Below are positions 1 through 8,003 of a stretch of DNA of 64,000 nucleotides, one piece after another. How positions within the stretch are numbered: position 1 is the stretch's first letter; every line of letters starts with the position of its first letter. Origin of the DNA: Arachidicoccus sp. BS20. GTDB lineage: Bacteria; Bacteroidota; Bacteroidia; Chitinophagales; Chitinophagaceae. The notes beneath the pieces were generated by a model, which worked only from the letters and a program-made list of their open reading frames with translations, ran no database searches and had not been told where the DNA came from. A program made the translations under genes and the position numbers. The stretch lies in the NCBI RefSeq assembly GCF_001659705.1, contig NZ_CP015971.1, positions 1,984,001 through 2,048,000 on the forward strand. The letters are read 5' to 3'.

Positions 1-639
1 TCTATTGATGAGCGTAATATTTTTTGTACCGAGATAATCGACCAGATTTTTACAGGTATTTCTCCCGATTTTACCTGTGCCGATAATCAATATTTTTTGA
101 TTGGAAATATCAGTACAATGATATTTGATAAACTGTATTGCGGCAAACGCGACAGACACCGTACCACCACTGAAATCCGTTTGGTTTTTAATGGCTTTGG
201 ACGATTCAAATACAGTATTGGTAAGCCTTTCCATGAATGCACCAATATTGCCGTTTGATTTTGCAATGCGTACAGCTTGCTTCATTTGTCCTACAATTTC
301 ATAATCGCCGAGTATTTGTGAATCCAAGCCCGACGCAACTGAAAAAAGATGCTCAATAGCATCTTTTCCTTTCTTAGTATATGATATTTCTTCAAAAACA
401 TTGATGTCGCCTTCGGCTTCTTCGCACAAAAGCGATTTCAACTCTCTCGACGAAGATGCAACGCCATAAATTTCGGTTCTGTTGCAGGTAGAAAGCACAA
501 ATACGTTCTCTAATCCGTTGTCGTTAGCCTTTTGTAAAATGGAAGAATATTGTTCTTCATTCAGCGCAAACTTTCCTCGAATGTTTACATCTGTTTTTTT
601 ATAGTTGATGCCTGTAATGTAAAAATGTTGAATGTCCAT
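1..639 (-). CDS. hemA: Glutamyl-tRNA reductase, 5' part (runs off the left edge)
   Basis: This enzyme reduces glutamyl-tRNA(Glu) with NADPH to glutamate-1-semialdehyde, the first committed step of C5-pathway tetrapyrrole (heme) synthesis in the cytoplasm. The 213 residues visible start MDIQHFYITGINYKK. They include the catalytic-cysteine motif LSTCNRTEIYG near residue 50, the substrate-domain stretch SGLDSQILGDYEI, and the start of the NADPH Rossmann fold (ILIIGTGKIGRN) near residue 190. The full family length is about 410 residues, so roughly half is missing at the window edge and not by mutation. The ATG at 639 is preceded by a GAGGGAG stretch and by a -7 box at 693-700. Identification is firm. 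Confidence 0.95.
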   Translation of the reverse strand, partial: MDIQHFYITGINYKKTDVNIRGKFALNEEQYSSILQKANDNGLENVFVLSTCNRTEIYGVASSSRELKSLLCEEAEGDINVFEEISYTKKGKDAIEHLFSVASGLDSQILGDYEIVGQMKQAVRIAKSNGNIGAFMERLTNTVFESSKAIKNQTDFSGGTVSVAFAAIQFIKYHCTDISNQKILIIGTGKIGRNTCKNLVDYLGTKNITLINR

Positions 640-692
640 CTCCCTCAATGCTTGTCTGAATAGTAAAGTTATAGTCCTATTTCTTGTGCCTG

Positions 693-700
693 CAAAGTTA
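693..700 (-). promoter_or_regulatory. -7 promoter element of hemA
   Basis: Read on the minus strand this is TAACTTTG, which fits the Bacteroidota -7 consensus TAnnTTTG. It would start a transcript about 45-50 nt before the hemA ATG. I see no clear TTTG -33 partner at the usual spacing. Confidence 0.5.
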
Positions 701-873
701 TGCGTGCGCGGCTATGAGAAAAAATGATATTGGTCATACGAATGTCATTTTTAAGTAAAAAAAATGGCGGATGTAACCGGTATTTGCGGGAAAACGTGAA
801 ACGCTTATAGTTTACTAAAACTCCGGTTTATTTCCAAGTTTCCGGCAAGATGCTTTTAGATAATCAAAAAATT

Positions 874-903
874 TTTGCTTGTTCAACTATTATTCTACAT
901 TTG
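874..903 (+). promoter_or_regulatory. Promoter of the blaI-blaR1 operon
   Basis: A TTTG (874-877) is separated by 18 nt from TACATTTG (896-903), a full match to the Bacteroidota -7 consensus TAnnTTTG. The -7 box lies inside the first operator palindrome, so a bound repressor would block RNA polymerase. Its position also rules out the upstream TTG at 875 as the translation start. Confidence 0.7.
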
Positions 904-928
904 TAGAAATAATTCTAAATTTATAGAA
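893..928 (+). promoter_or_regulatory. Tandem BlaI-type operators
   Basis: Two palindromes lie in a row. Site 1 (893-908) has perfect 7-bp arms, TTCTACA and TGTAGAA, around two bases. Site 2 (913-928) has 5-bp arms TTCTA and TAGAA. Their centres are 20 bp apart, about two helical turns, and site 2 ends at the base before the ATG. TACA/TGTA half-sites are the known target of BlaI/MecI repressors. The next gene encodes such a repressor, so autorepression is the natural reading (inference). Confidence 0.75.
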
Positions 929-1300
929 ATGAAACTGACAAAAACAGAAGAGCAATTAATGGAATATATCTGGCGCGAAAAGAAAGTTTTTATGAAAGAC
1001 TTAATCGATTGTTTCGACGAACCGAAACCTGCGCCTACAACAGTTGCGACTTTGCTAAAACGTATGCAGGAAAAAGGTTTCGTGGCATACAAAACTTTCG
1101 GCAATTCGCGGCAATATTATCCTTTGGTAACGAAAGCGAGCTATTTTTCAAAGTATGTGAACGGCATTATTGAACAGTTTTTTGACAACTCGCCTTTGCA
1201 GTTCGCATCGTTTTTCACACAATCGGGAAAACTGTCGAAAAAAGAACTGGAAAGTTTGAAGAATATTATTGATGAACAGATTAAAAAGAAAAAATCATGA
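929..1300 (+). CDS. BlaI/MecI/CopY-family transcriptional repressor
   Basis: This is a 123-residue winged-helix repressor of the BlaI/MecI family. It starts MKLTKTEEQLMEYIW and contains the helix-turn-helix stretch PKPAPTTVATLLKRMQEKGFV (about residues 33-53). The C-terminal helices (GKLSKKELESLKNIIDEQIKKKK) should form the dimerisation part. Family members bind TACA-containing operators and are cleaved when the partner M56 membrane protease is activated. I chose the ATG at 929 because promoter and operators occupy the sequence up to 928; the longer reading from TTG 875 would translate them. The stop overlaps the start of the M56 gene by 4 bp (ATGA), so the pair is translationally coupled. 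The signal sensed is unknown; no beta-lactamase gene is near. Confidence 0.9.
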   Translation: MKLTKTEEQLMEYIWREKKVFMKDLIDCFDEPKPAPTTVATLLKRMQEKGFVAYKTFGNSRQYYPLVTKASYFSKYVNGIIEQFFDNSPLQFASFFTQSGKLSKKELESLKNIIDEQIKKKKS

Positions 1301-3189
1301 TTACTTATTTCATTAAATGCGTTGTATGTTCGGGCTTGTTGCTCGGCGTATATGCGCTGTTCTTGGAAAGAGAAAAGATGCACAGGTTCAACAGACTTTA
1401 TTTGTTGGCGGCGTGGATTGTTTCCTGGTTCATTCCGTTGATCACATTTAAAATGCAGGCGCCGAAAGTTGTGGAACAAATACAGCACACAGTATTGCCT
1501 GCGACTAATAATTTCGTTCCGAATTTTGTTCCGGAACAATCTTCTGAAATATTGATGAATACTGAGGTTCAGCAAACTTCGATTAATTATTTGCCAATGA
1601 TTCTTTGGAGTATTTACGGAATTGTTACTTTGATTCTGTTGATAAGATTTGTGATGAACATGGCTCAAATCAACAGATTGATTCGTAAAAATGTTGTTCA
1701 AAAATTTGCCGATTATTCTTTGGTACTTGTCCCGAATAATGCCGTTTCATTTTCATTTTTCAACTATATTTTTCCGGCGGAAAGCGATTATGAAAACGGA
1801 CAAATAGAACACAGTATTTTTCTGCACGAAATGGTTCATGCAAGAAAAATGCACAGCATAGACATTTTGTTCATGGAACTGTGCAAAGTGTTTCTTTGGT
1901 TCAATCCTTCCATTTTTTTATATAAAAGAGCAATTCAGTTAAATCATGAATTTCTTGCGGATGAAGTTGTGGTTGAAAACAACAATGTTGTTAATTATCA
2001 AAATCTTCTTCTTTCAAAAATTACACAGATACCTATTTCGCAATTGGTCAGCAGTTCAAATTATTCCATCACTAAAAAACGTTTTATTATGATGACGAAA
2101 AGAACAAAACGCATTAAAGCAATGTGTTTAAAGCTCGGTATTATTCCGGTTGCCGGAATAATGATTTTCGGGTTTAGCAAAAAAGTAGTTACAAATCCAA
2201 AAGCCACAGCACAAAAGGATTTCAGCGAAACAGTAGTACCATTTGCAACAAATGATGAGAATGATTCGGATATTGTTTCAGCTTATAAAACTTTATATAA
2301 TTCTATAATACAAAAGGGGAAAGCGGATAACGGATATGATTCGATTCATTACGACGGAAGCAGGAGTCAATTTTTAAGACTTCAAAGTATGTATCAATCT
2401 ATGGACGCTTCTCAAAAAGCGAAAGTTGGTACTGATACTTTGCCGATATTTGCAATTATCGCACTTGACAATCCCCACACTTATCCGAAACAGCAGAGAC
2501 CAACTGAAACCCAAATCAAAAAGTGGTCAGCTCATCCAGAGTTGTGGGCTATCTGGTATAATGATGAAAGAATTAAAAACACAGATTTAAAAAATTATAG
2601 CAAAAACGAATTGGCTCATTATCGTGTTGATGCACTTGCAGAATACATAAGACCGAAAATGGGCTACAACGTAGAAATTCATATTTACGACCAAGCCCAT
2701 TATGAAGAAAGCACAAAAGGCTATCAAAGATGGCAAGACCCAATTCGAGGTACGGAATTTCATAAGATACCTATAACAAAAACAGTTATTGAAAATGGAG
2801 TGAAGAAATCTTTTACGCCACCGACAGTTGTGAAAGATGCAAATTATAAAGTTCCGTCTCCTCCACCGTATCCATACATTAAAGGGAAACCAATTAATCC
2901 GCCCATGCCTCCAAAATACATTGTGAGTAAGGATAACATATCTGAAGAGCAATACGAATCTTTTACATATATGCTTCGTTCAACATGGTCGAGAAAAGAT
3001 TTGCCTAATGGCAAATATGAAAGAGGTTATAATATAGATAAAGAAACATTGGAAAAATTATACCCACTTTATGAAAAGATGTCGGCAGAACAAAAAGTTG
3101 GTATCATCAAAATACCTTCGCCTGATGAATTAAAATCTTCATCCGATAATAAAATTTTTATAATTCCATCAATTAGATTAATTAACTGA
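1297..3189 (+). CDS. BlaR1-like M56 family membrane metallopeptidase (sensor/antirepressor)
   Basis: The 630-residue protein has hydrophobic segments near residues 5-20, 35-52 and 100-120, then the M56 zinc motif HEMVH (residues 177-181) and the second ligand region NHEFLADE near 220. Another membrane segment lies near 280. In the family, signal binding triggers the cytoplasmic protease, which inactivates the BlaI repressor encoded just upstream. There is no penicillin-binding sensor domain. Instead the C-terminal half carries two similar modules (about 326-393 and 553-612), each ending in a helix with (M)xxxQKxxVG/IIK wording (DASQKAKVG and SAEQKVGII), separated by a proline-rich stretch (SPPPYPYIKGKPINPPMPP). 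The ligand cannot be told from sequence. M56/BlaR1 membership is firm; the sensing role is inferred from context. Confidence 0.85.
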   Translation: MITYFIKCVVCSGLLLGVYALFLEREKMHRFNRLYLLAAWIVSWFIPLITFKMQAPKVVEQIQHTVLPATNNFVPNFVPEQSSEILMNTEVQQTSINYLPMILWSIYGIVTLILLIRFVMNMAQINRLIRKNVVQKFADYSLVLVPNNAVSFSFFNYIFPAESDYENGQIEHSIFLHEMVHARKMHSIDILFMELCKVFLWFNPSIFLYKRAIQLNHEFLADEVVVENNNVVNYQNLLLSKITQIPISQLVSSSNYSITKKRFIMMTKRTKRIKAMCLKLGIIPVAGIMIFGFSKKVVTNPKATAQKDFSETVVPFATNDENDSDIVSAYKTLYNSIIQKGKADNGYDSIHYDGSRSQFLRLQSMYQSMDASQKAKVGTDTLPIFAIIALDNPHTYPKQQRPTETQIKKWSAHPELWAIWYNDERIKNTDLKNYSKNELAHYRVDALAEYIRPKMGYNVEIHIYDQAHYEESTKGYQRWQDPIRGTEFHKIPITKTVIENGVKKSFTPPTVVKDANYKVPSPPPYPYIKGKPINPPMPPKYIVSKDNISEEQYESFTYMLRSTWSRKDLPNGKYERGYNIDKETLEKLYPLYEKMSAEQKVGIIKIPSPDELKSSSDNKIFIIPSIRLIN

Positions 3190-3204
3190 TGAATAAAAAT
3201 TTTC

Positions 3205-3308
3205 CTGTTCGGAATGTTAGCGTTGGGCATTCCGAACGACAGATATAAAGGATGTATAATCCTATTCATCTACTGTTCAAAATACCCAACGCTAACATCT
3301 TGAACAGC
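3205..3308. repeat. Inverted pair of hairpins with complementary loops
   Basis: Hairpin 1 has a perfect 10-bp stem (3207-3216 with 3228-3237). Hairpin 2 has a perfect 8-bp stem (3273-3280 with 3300-3307). The 12 bases GTTAGCGTTGGG at 3216-3227, mostly loop 1, are the exact complement of CCCAACGCTAAC at 3285-3296 in loop 2. The two units are therefore about 38-nt inverted copies of each other, with compensating differences in the stems. They follow the blaR1 stop directly. A REP/BIME-like element or a kissing-loop mRNA structure are the two readings. Confidence 0.65.
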
Positions 3309-3321
3309 AAAATCCAACAAA

Positions 3322-3352
3322 AAAATCGCTCCCGAAATTCAGGAGCGATTTT
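3322..3352. terminator. Bidirectional terminator between blaR1 and the efflux operon
   Basis: An 11-bp perfect stem (AAAATCGCTCC at 3322-3332 with its complement at 3342-3352) around a 9-nt loop. A-rich and T-rich flanks let it work for both converging transcripts. Confidence 0.8.
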
Positions 3353-3379
3353 AATTTATTAACCATACAGAATAGCAAA

Positions 3380-4525
3380 TTATTGCACGGATAATTTCCC
3401 TTTCAGCTCGGCTCCGTTTCTTACTTCTTCAGTCACGTTTTTGACCAATGTATCGTTCTCATTTAAGCCATTACCGAAGACAGCGACGGCGCTGTCATTT
3501 TCGCCGCCCGTAGCTACGGGAATCCAAACTGTTTTCCCGTTTTCAACTTTAATTACATAGATGCCTAAAGTAGAATTTAGCAATGCAGTTTTAGGAATTA
3601 CAAAAGATGTTTTATTAGTCTTGTTGCTTAATGGCATAGATACTTCCGCAACCATCCCTGGTAATAAAATTTTATCGTCGTTTTCAACATCGGCTTCGAT
3701 GTGCTGTGAACGAAGCCTGCTGTCCAGCGCACCTGCAAGCCTTGACACTTTTGCATTGAAAGTCTCTCCCGGCAAGGATTTTACAGTAAAACTAACTTTA
3801 TCGTTCAAGTGCAAAGTTCCCGCGCTGCTTTGCGGAACGTCCACTACCAAGCGCAATTTCTTTTGTTCCTGCAATGTAAAAATAGGAAGCGCTGCACCTG
3901 CACCTGCCGTCGCCACAAATGCGCCTGCGCTCACATTGCGCGCCGTGATAACGCCGCTGAATGGCGCTCTTATTTCAAGATAATTACGATTGTCGCTCAC
4001 TTCTTTTACCGCAGCCAATGCAGATTGATATTGTGCGTAATCCGATTTTTGTTTTGCATCGGCAATTTCCAATTCGTTCGGCGAAACCGTTCCGGGCGTT
4101 TTACTTGTTTCCAACAATCTGTCATACGTTGCTTTATCGGAAAGATAAATCGCTTTCTGTGCTTCCACGCGCGAGTTGGCTGCATCTAATTGCGCATTTA
4201 TTTCCGGTGCTTCCATCACAGCGAGCAATTGTCCTTGCGATACCTGACTTCCCACATCGACATACAGTTTCTTTACAAAACTGCTGACTTTGGCATAAAT
4301 ATCCACGTTTTGAAATGCAATCAATTCGCCTGGCATTGTTAAAGAATTGGATAGTTTGCCCTGAGTCAGCTTAAAAGCATTGACGGTAACGGCGCTCGAA
4401 GAGCTGTCTGTCGTTGCATCGGAAGCCTTTTCTGATTTTGCATTGCCGCAGCTTTGCAACGCTGTACCTGCAAGCATTACAGCAAAAACGGGAACATAAA
4501 TTTTATTAATGGATTTCATTTTCAT
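3380..4525 (-). CDS. Efflux RND transporter periplasmic adaptor (MFP) lipoprotein
   Basis: This membrane-fusion subunit links the inner-membrane RND pump to the outer-membrane TolC channel. The 381-residue protein begins with a lipoprotein signal peptide ending in the lipobox LQSC (near residue 26). It has the first biotinyl-lipoyl half-motif (VDIYAKVSSFVKKLYVDVGSQVSQGQLLAVME), an alpha-hairpin (about 110-170), the second lipoyl half (LEIRAPFSGVITARNVSAGAFV), and beta-barrel and membrane-proximal domains. It is the last gene of the minus-strand set tolC-AKR-RND-MFP. A second in-frame ATG (MKSINK, two codons on) is equally possible as the start. The substrate cannot be inferred from sequence alone. 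Confidence 0.9.
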   Translation of the reverse strand: MKMKSINKIYVPVFAVMLAGTALQSCGNAKSEKASDATTDSSSSAVTVNAFKLTQGKLSNSLTMPGELIAFQNVDIYAKVSSFVKKLYVDVGSQVSQGQLLAVMEAPEINAQLDAANSRVEAQKAIYLSDKATYDRLLETSKTPGTVSPNELEIADAKQKSDYAQYQSALAAVKEVSDNRNYLEIRAPFSGVITARNVSAGAFVATAGAGAALPIFTLQEQKKLRLVVDVPQSSAGTLHLNDKVSFTVKSLPGETFNAKVSRLAGALDSRLRSQHIEADVENDDKILLPGMVAEVSMPLSNKTNKTSFVIPKTALLNSTLGIYVIKVENGKTVWIPVATGGENDSAVAVFGNGLNENDTLVKNVTEEVRNGAELKGKLSVQ

Positions 4526-4560
4526 ATCGATGATAAAATTGAATTTTATGGATAGTTTGC

Positions 4561-4598
4561 CACAGATGCACAGATGAAAAATTATCTGTGCATCTATG
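4561..4598. repeat. Palindromic repeat between the MFP and RND genes
   Basis: Arms of 15 bases (4561-4575 and 4584-4598) pair at 14 of 15 positions, with the words CACAGATGCACAGAT and ATCTGTGCATCTATG. The same word occurs singly as TCTGTGCATCTGTG near 19811. It lies inside the efflux operon, where a hairpin could affect mRNA decay or the expression ratio (inference). Confidence 0.6.
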
Positions 4599-4607
4599 AT
4601 TATTTTT

Positions 4608-7600
4608 CTAACTCACTGCCGGATGAAGATGTGGAATAAAATGAACACTATCCTTATCTTCAGGGTCGAGCGAAACGCTTTGCGTGGTTGCTTTTCCCTG
4701 CCCCCAGGCGAATGCCAAAGGCAGGATAAACAACGCTGCGAATGTTGATAAAATCAATCCGCCAATCACGGCTCTTCCCAACGGCGATGATTGGTCGCCG
4801 GCTTCGCCAAGTCCGCTTGCCATCGGAATCATACCTACAACCATTGCAAGCGCTGTCATCAAAATCGGGCGCAAACGCAACGCTGCCGCTTCTTTTGCAG
4901 ACGCAAGCGCATTGCCGTTGTGTTTTCGTATTTGCTCTGCATTGGTAATTAATAACACCGCGTTGGAAATAGATACACCTACGGACATAATCATTCCCAT
5001 ATATGATTGAAGGTTTAATGTAGAACCGCACACCATCAGCAATACAAGCGAACCTAATAGTACTGCGGGAACGGTTGCCAGCACAATTAACGATACTTTA
5101 AACGATTGGAAATTAGCGGCTAACATCAAAAAGATAACAACAATAGCCACAATCAAACCGCTTTGTAAGCTGTTAAGCGTATCGCCAAGTGTTTCGCTTA
5201 AACCAATTAAATCAACGCTTAAACCGCGCGGTAATTTTCCTAAAGAATTAATTGCCTTTTGTACATCATCTGCCGCGTGTCCCAAATCTTTGTTATTAAG
5301 ATTTGCAGTAACGGTAAGCATTGGTACAGCGCCAAGGTCATCGTTTTCGCCATAAGTCGTGTCGCGGGTAATGGTTGCAACATCTCCAAGAACCGGGCGA
5401 TTGCTATTGGGCAACAAAGGAATTTCTGCCATGTCTTCTTTGCTGACCATTTGATTTTCAGGCACTTCCACCTGTACATTGTAGCTCAAACTTGCTTTCT
5501 GGTCAACCCAGATATTTTTATTTGTCAAACGGGAAGATGAGGTTGCCGCCGTAATCACATTTGAAATCTGATTGATGTCCAAGCCTAATTGAGCCGCCTT
5601 AATTCTGTCGATATGAATATTCAATGCCGGATAATGGGTGGACTGACCAATCTGCACATCGCGCAGGTAAGAAATATTTTTCAGCTTTGCCATCAGCATA
5701 TTTGCATACTGTTCATTAAGCTTTTTATTTCTGCCCGAAAAGCGTACTTCAATAGGTGTAGGCGAGCCTTGGGACAAAATTTTATCCGTCAGTTCAATCG
5801 GCTCAAAAGATAATTTCATTTCAGGGTCGGACTTTGCTACGCTTGCACGAATTTTATCTTTCAGCTCATCCAGATTAGTTTTATACCCTTCTTTCAAAGC
5901 TACTTGCAGCACGGCTTCCTGCGGACCAGCCATCCACAAGAATATCGGTGCGGTGGAGAACAATTGCGGGTGTGTACCTACAAATGCCGATGTGATAGAC
6001 ACATTATTTTTTCCAACAATATCGTTGATATCTTTGAGTACATCCAATGTTTTTAACTCTGTTTCTTCAAAGCGTGTACCATCCGGCTCGCGCAGGCGCA
6101 CCTGAAACTGCGAACCATTTACTTTTGGCAATACATCGCGACCGATATGTGTAATTAAAAAGCCCACAACAATGGCAACGATAATAATATATGCCGATAC
6201 AATAATTTTTCTGAAAGGCATCATTCTTTCGATGAAACGCAGGTAGCTCATACGGAATTTTTCAAAGCCCTTAATTTTTTTGCCTTCTTTTTCGTCATGC
6301 TGAATAATTTTTTCTTTCTGTGCCCAGGTGTCTTCTTCCGTACTTTTCAAATGAGCATGTGCAAATTCTTCTGCATCGCTTAATTCCCTTCCGTCTTTTT
6401 TATGATGATGCTTTACTTTCATAATCCAGTTTGCCATAACGGGAACGAAAGTTTGCGCTAAAAAATAAGAAACAATCATGCTGAAACCAATTGCCAATGC
6501 CAACGGCAAAAACAAAGAGCCCGGAATGCCCCCCATCGTAAACGCGGGTGCAAATACTGCAAGAATACAGAATAAAATCAGCAGTTTCGGAAACGCTATT
6601 TCTTTACACGCATCCCAAATTGCAAGCGATTTCGGTTTGCCCATATCGAGATGCTGATGTATGTTTTCTATCGTTACGGTACTTTCATCCACCAAAATTC
6701 CAATTGCCAAAGCAAGACCGCTTAAGGTCATAATATTAATTGTTTGACCGAACAAACTGAGAAATAAAACAGATGAAATAATTGCCGTAGGAATGGTCAT
6801 AATTACAATCAATGCGCCGCGCAAATCGCCCAAAAACAACAATACCATCAAGCCGGTAAGAATTGCACCAATGGCGCCTTCGCTCAACAAACTTTTTACG
6901 GAATTAATTACATAAGTCGATTGGTCAAATTCATAACTCAATTTTACATCTTCAGGCAACTGCGACTGAATTTTCGGCAAAGCTTTTTTCAGATTTTGTA
7001 CTACTTCCCAAGTAGATGCATCCGCAGCTTTCGCAATGTCCACATATACAGAACGATGTCCGTTAATCAAGGCAACGCTTCCAGCAATGTCCGCACCGTC
7101 TTCCACAGTTGCTACGTCTTTTAAATATACATTGTTTACAGAATTTTTATAAATGGGAATATCGCCGAAGTCTTTAACTTCCTTAATTGTAGTATTGGCA
7201 GGCGTTACATAGTTAAGTGTGCCGATACGCACATTGCCCGCAGGCGCGGTTACGTTGTATTTGCTCAATGCTTCTACCAATTGCTGTGGTGTCAAATTAT
7301 GTGAGCGCAACAAGTCAGGATTGGCTTTGATAACCACAGTGCGCATATTGCCGCCAAACGGTGTTGAGCCTACAAGTCCCGGAATGGATGTGAAAGATGA
7401 ACGTACATATACATTTGCCATATCGAGCAGCTCGTTGCTGCTTCGCTTGTCGCTGCTCAAAACCAACTGTCCCACAGGTAAAGTAGAAACGTCGAAACGC
7501 ACGATAAACGGCGGATTTGAACCCGGCGGAAATATTGCCTGAATACGATTGGAATAAGCGCTTACTTCGGCTGCCGCCTGTGCCATATTTGTTCCGGGAT

Positions 7601-7886
7601 AGAAATTGATTTTGATAAGCGTTAAGCCGTCAATATTTTTTGTTTCGATACTTTTTACTCCGTTCACAAACAACAATATATTAATATATTGCTTTCCGAA
7701 AAAAGTTTCCATTTGGTTGGCAGTATATCCGCCAAACGGATGGGAAATATAAATTACGGGCAAGTCTAATTTTGGAAAAATGTCAATCTTTATCGACATT
7801 ACAGATTTTATTCCAAAGAAGAATAATGCCGCCACCAATACCAGAATCGTAATCGGTTTTCTTAATGCAAATCTTATTAAGCCCAT
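4608..7886 (-). CDS. Efflux RND transporter permease subunit (AcrB/MexB superfamily)
   Basis: This inner-membrane proton-driven pump has 1092 residues. It shows the usual RND plan: TM1 (about 10-30), a large periplasmic loop, TM2-6 (about 335-480), a cytoplasmic linker rich in charged residues (about 490-550, with the HHHKKDGRE stretch), TM7, a second periplasmic loop, and TM8-12 (about 870-1060). The TM4 proton-relay motif reads GILVDEST near residue 400, so the usual Asp-Asp pair is Asp-Glu. The TM10 position that is Lys in AcrB sits in SVGVSISNAVLL without a lysine. The gene lies between an AKR gene and the MFP gene. Pump identity is firm; whether it exports drugs, metals or lipids is not visible. 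Confidence 0.92.
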   Translation of the reverse strand: MGLIRFALRKPITILVLVAALFFFGIKSVMSIKIDIFPKLDLPVIYISHPFGGYTANQMETFFGKQYINILLFVNGVKSIETKNIDGLTLIKINFYPGTNMAQAAAEVSAYSNRIQAIFPPGSNPPFIVRFDVSTLPVGQLVLSSDKRSSNELLDMANVYVRSSFTSIPGLVGSTPFGGNMRTVVIKANPDLLRSHNLTPQQLVEALSKYNVTAPAGNVRIGTLNYVTPANTTIKEVKDFGDIPIYKNSVNNVYLKDVATVEDGADIAGSVALINGHRSVYVDIAKAADASTWEVVQNLKKALPKIQSQLPEDVKLSYEFDQSTYVINSVKSLLSEGAIGAILTGLMVLLFLGDLRGALIVIMTIPTAIISSVLFLSLFGQTINIMTLSGLALAIGILVDESTVTIENIHQHLDMGKPKSLAIWDACKEIAFPKLLILFCILAVFAPAFTMGGIPGSLFLPLALAIGFSMIVSYFLAQTFVPVMANWIMKVKHHHKKDGRELSDAEEFAHAHLKSTEEDTWAQKEKIIQHDEKEGKKIKGFEKFRMSYLRFIERMMPFRKIIVSAYIIIVAIVVGFLITHIGRDVLPKVNGSQFQVRLREPDGTRFEETELKTLDVLKDINDIVGKNNVSITSAFVGTHPQLFSTAPIFLWMAGPQEAVLQVALKEGYKTNLDELKDKIRASVAKSDPEMKLSFEPIELTDKILSQGSPTPIEVRFSGRNKKLNEQYANMLMAKLKNISYLRDVQIGQSTHYPALNIHIDRIKAAQLGLDINQISNVITAATSSSRLTNKNIWVDQKASLSYNVQVEVPENQMVSKEDMAEIPLLPNSNRPVLGDVATITRDTTYGENDDLGAVPMLTVTANLNNKDLGHAADDVQKAINSLGKLPRGLSVDLIGLSETLGDTLNSLQSGLIVAIVVIFLMLAANFQSFKVSLIVLATVPAVLLGSLVLLMVCGSTLNLQSYMGMIMSVGVSISNAVLLITNAEQIRKHNGNALASAKEAAALRLRPILMTALAMVVGMIPMASGLGEAGDQSSPLGRAVIGGLILSTFAALFILPLAFAWGQGKATTQSVSLDPEDKDSVHFIPHLHPAVS

Positions 7887-7923
7887 AATTTTTTCCTAAG
7901 TTGAAAATTGAAAAATTTGAGAA

Positions 7924-7979
7924 GAGGTTTCTCACTCGTGCCTCGTTCGGAAAGAAGTTCGACCATAGGGAGAAATCTC
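7924..7979. repeat. Palindromic intergenic repeat between AKR and RND genes
   Basis: Arms GAGGTTTCTC (7924-7933) and GAGAAATCTC (7970-7979) pair with one mismatch around a 36-nt centre containing CTCGTTCGG and AGTTCGACC. Repeats of this general wording recur between genes in Bacteroidota genomes (from memory). It interrupts the efflux operon between the second and third genes. Confidence 0.55.
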
Positions 7980-8003
7980 AATAATTATATTTAAACAACT
8001 CTA

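Noticed and set aside
875-928. An 18-residue N-terminal extension of the BlaI-type repressor from TTG 875
   Set aside because: It would translate through the promoter and both operators, and family members begin at the MKLTKTEEQL position.
1141-1701. A 186-codon minus-strand frame across the blaI/blaR1 junction
   Set aside because: Antisense to two genes with clear family motifs; its composition (many His, Asn, Phe, Cys) is not that of a real protein here.
3205-3308. An integron attC-like site, because ACCCAAC and GTTGGGC fit the R-box words RYYYAAC and GTTRRRY
   Set aside because: The boxes are in the wrong order for attC (GTTRRRY first), no integrase or cassette array is present, and two separate simple hairpins explain the pairing better.
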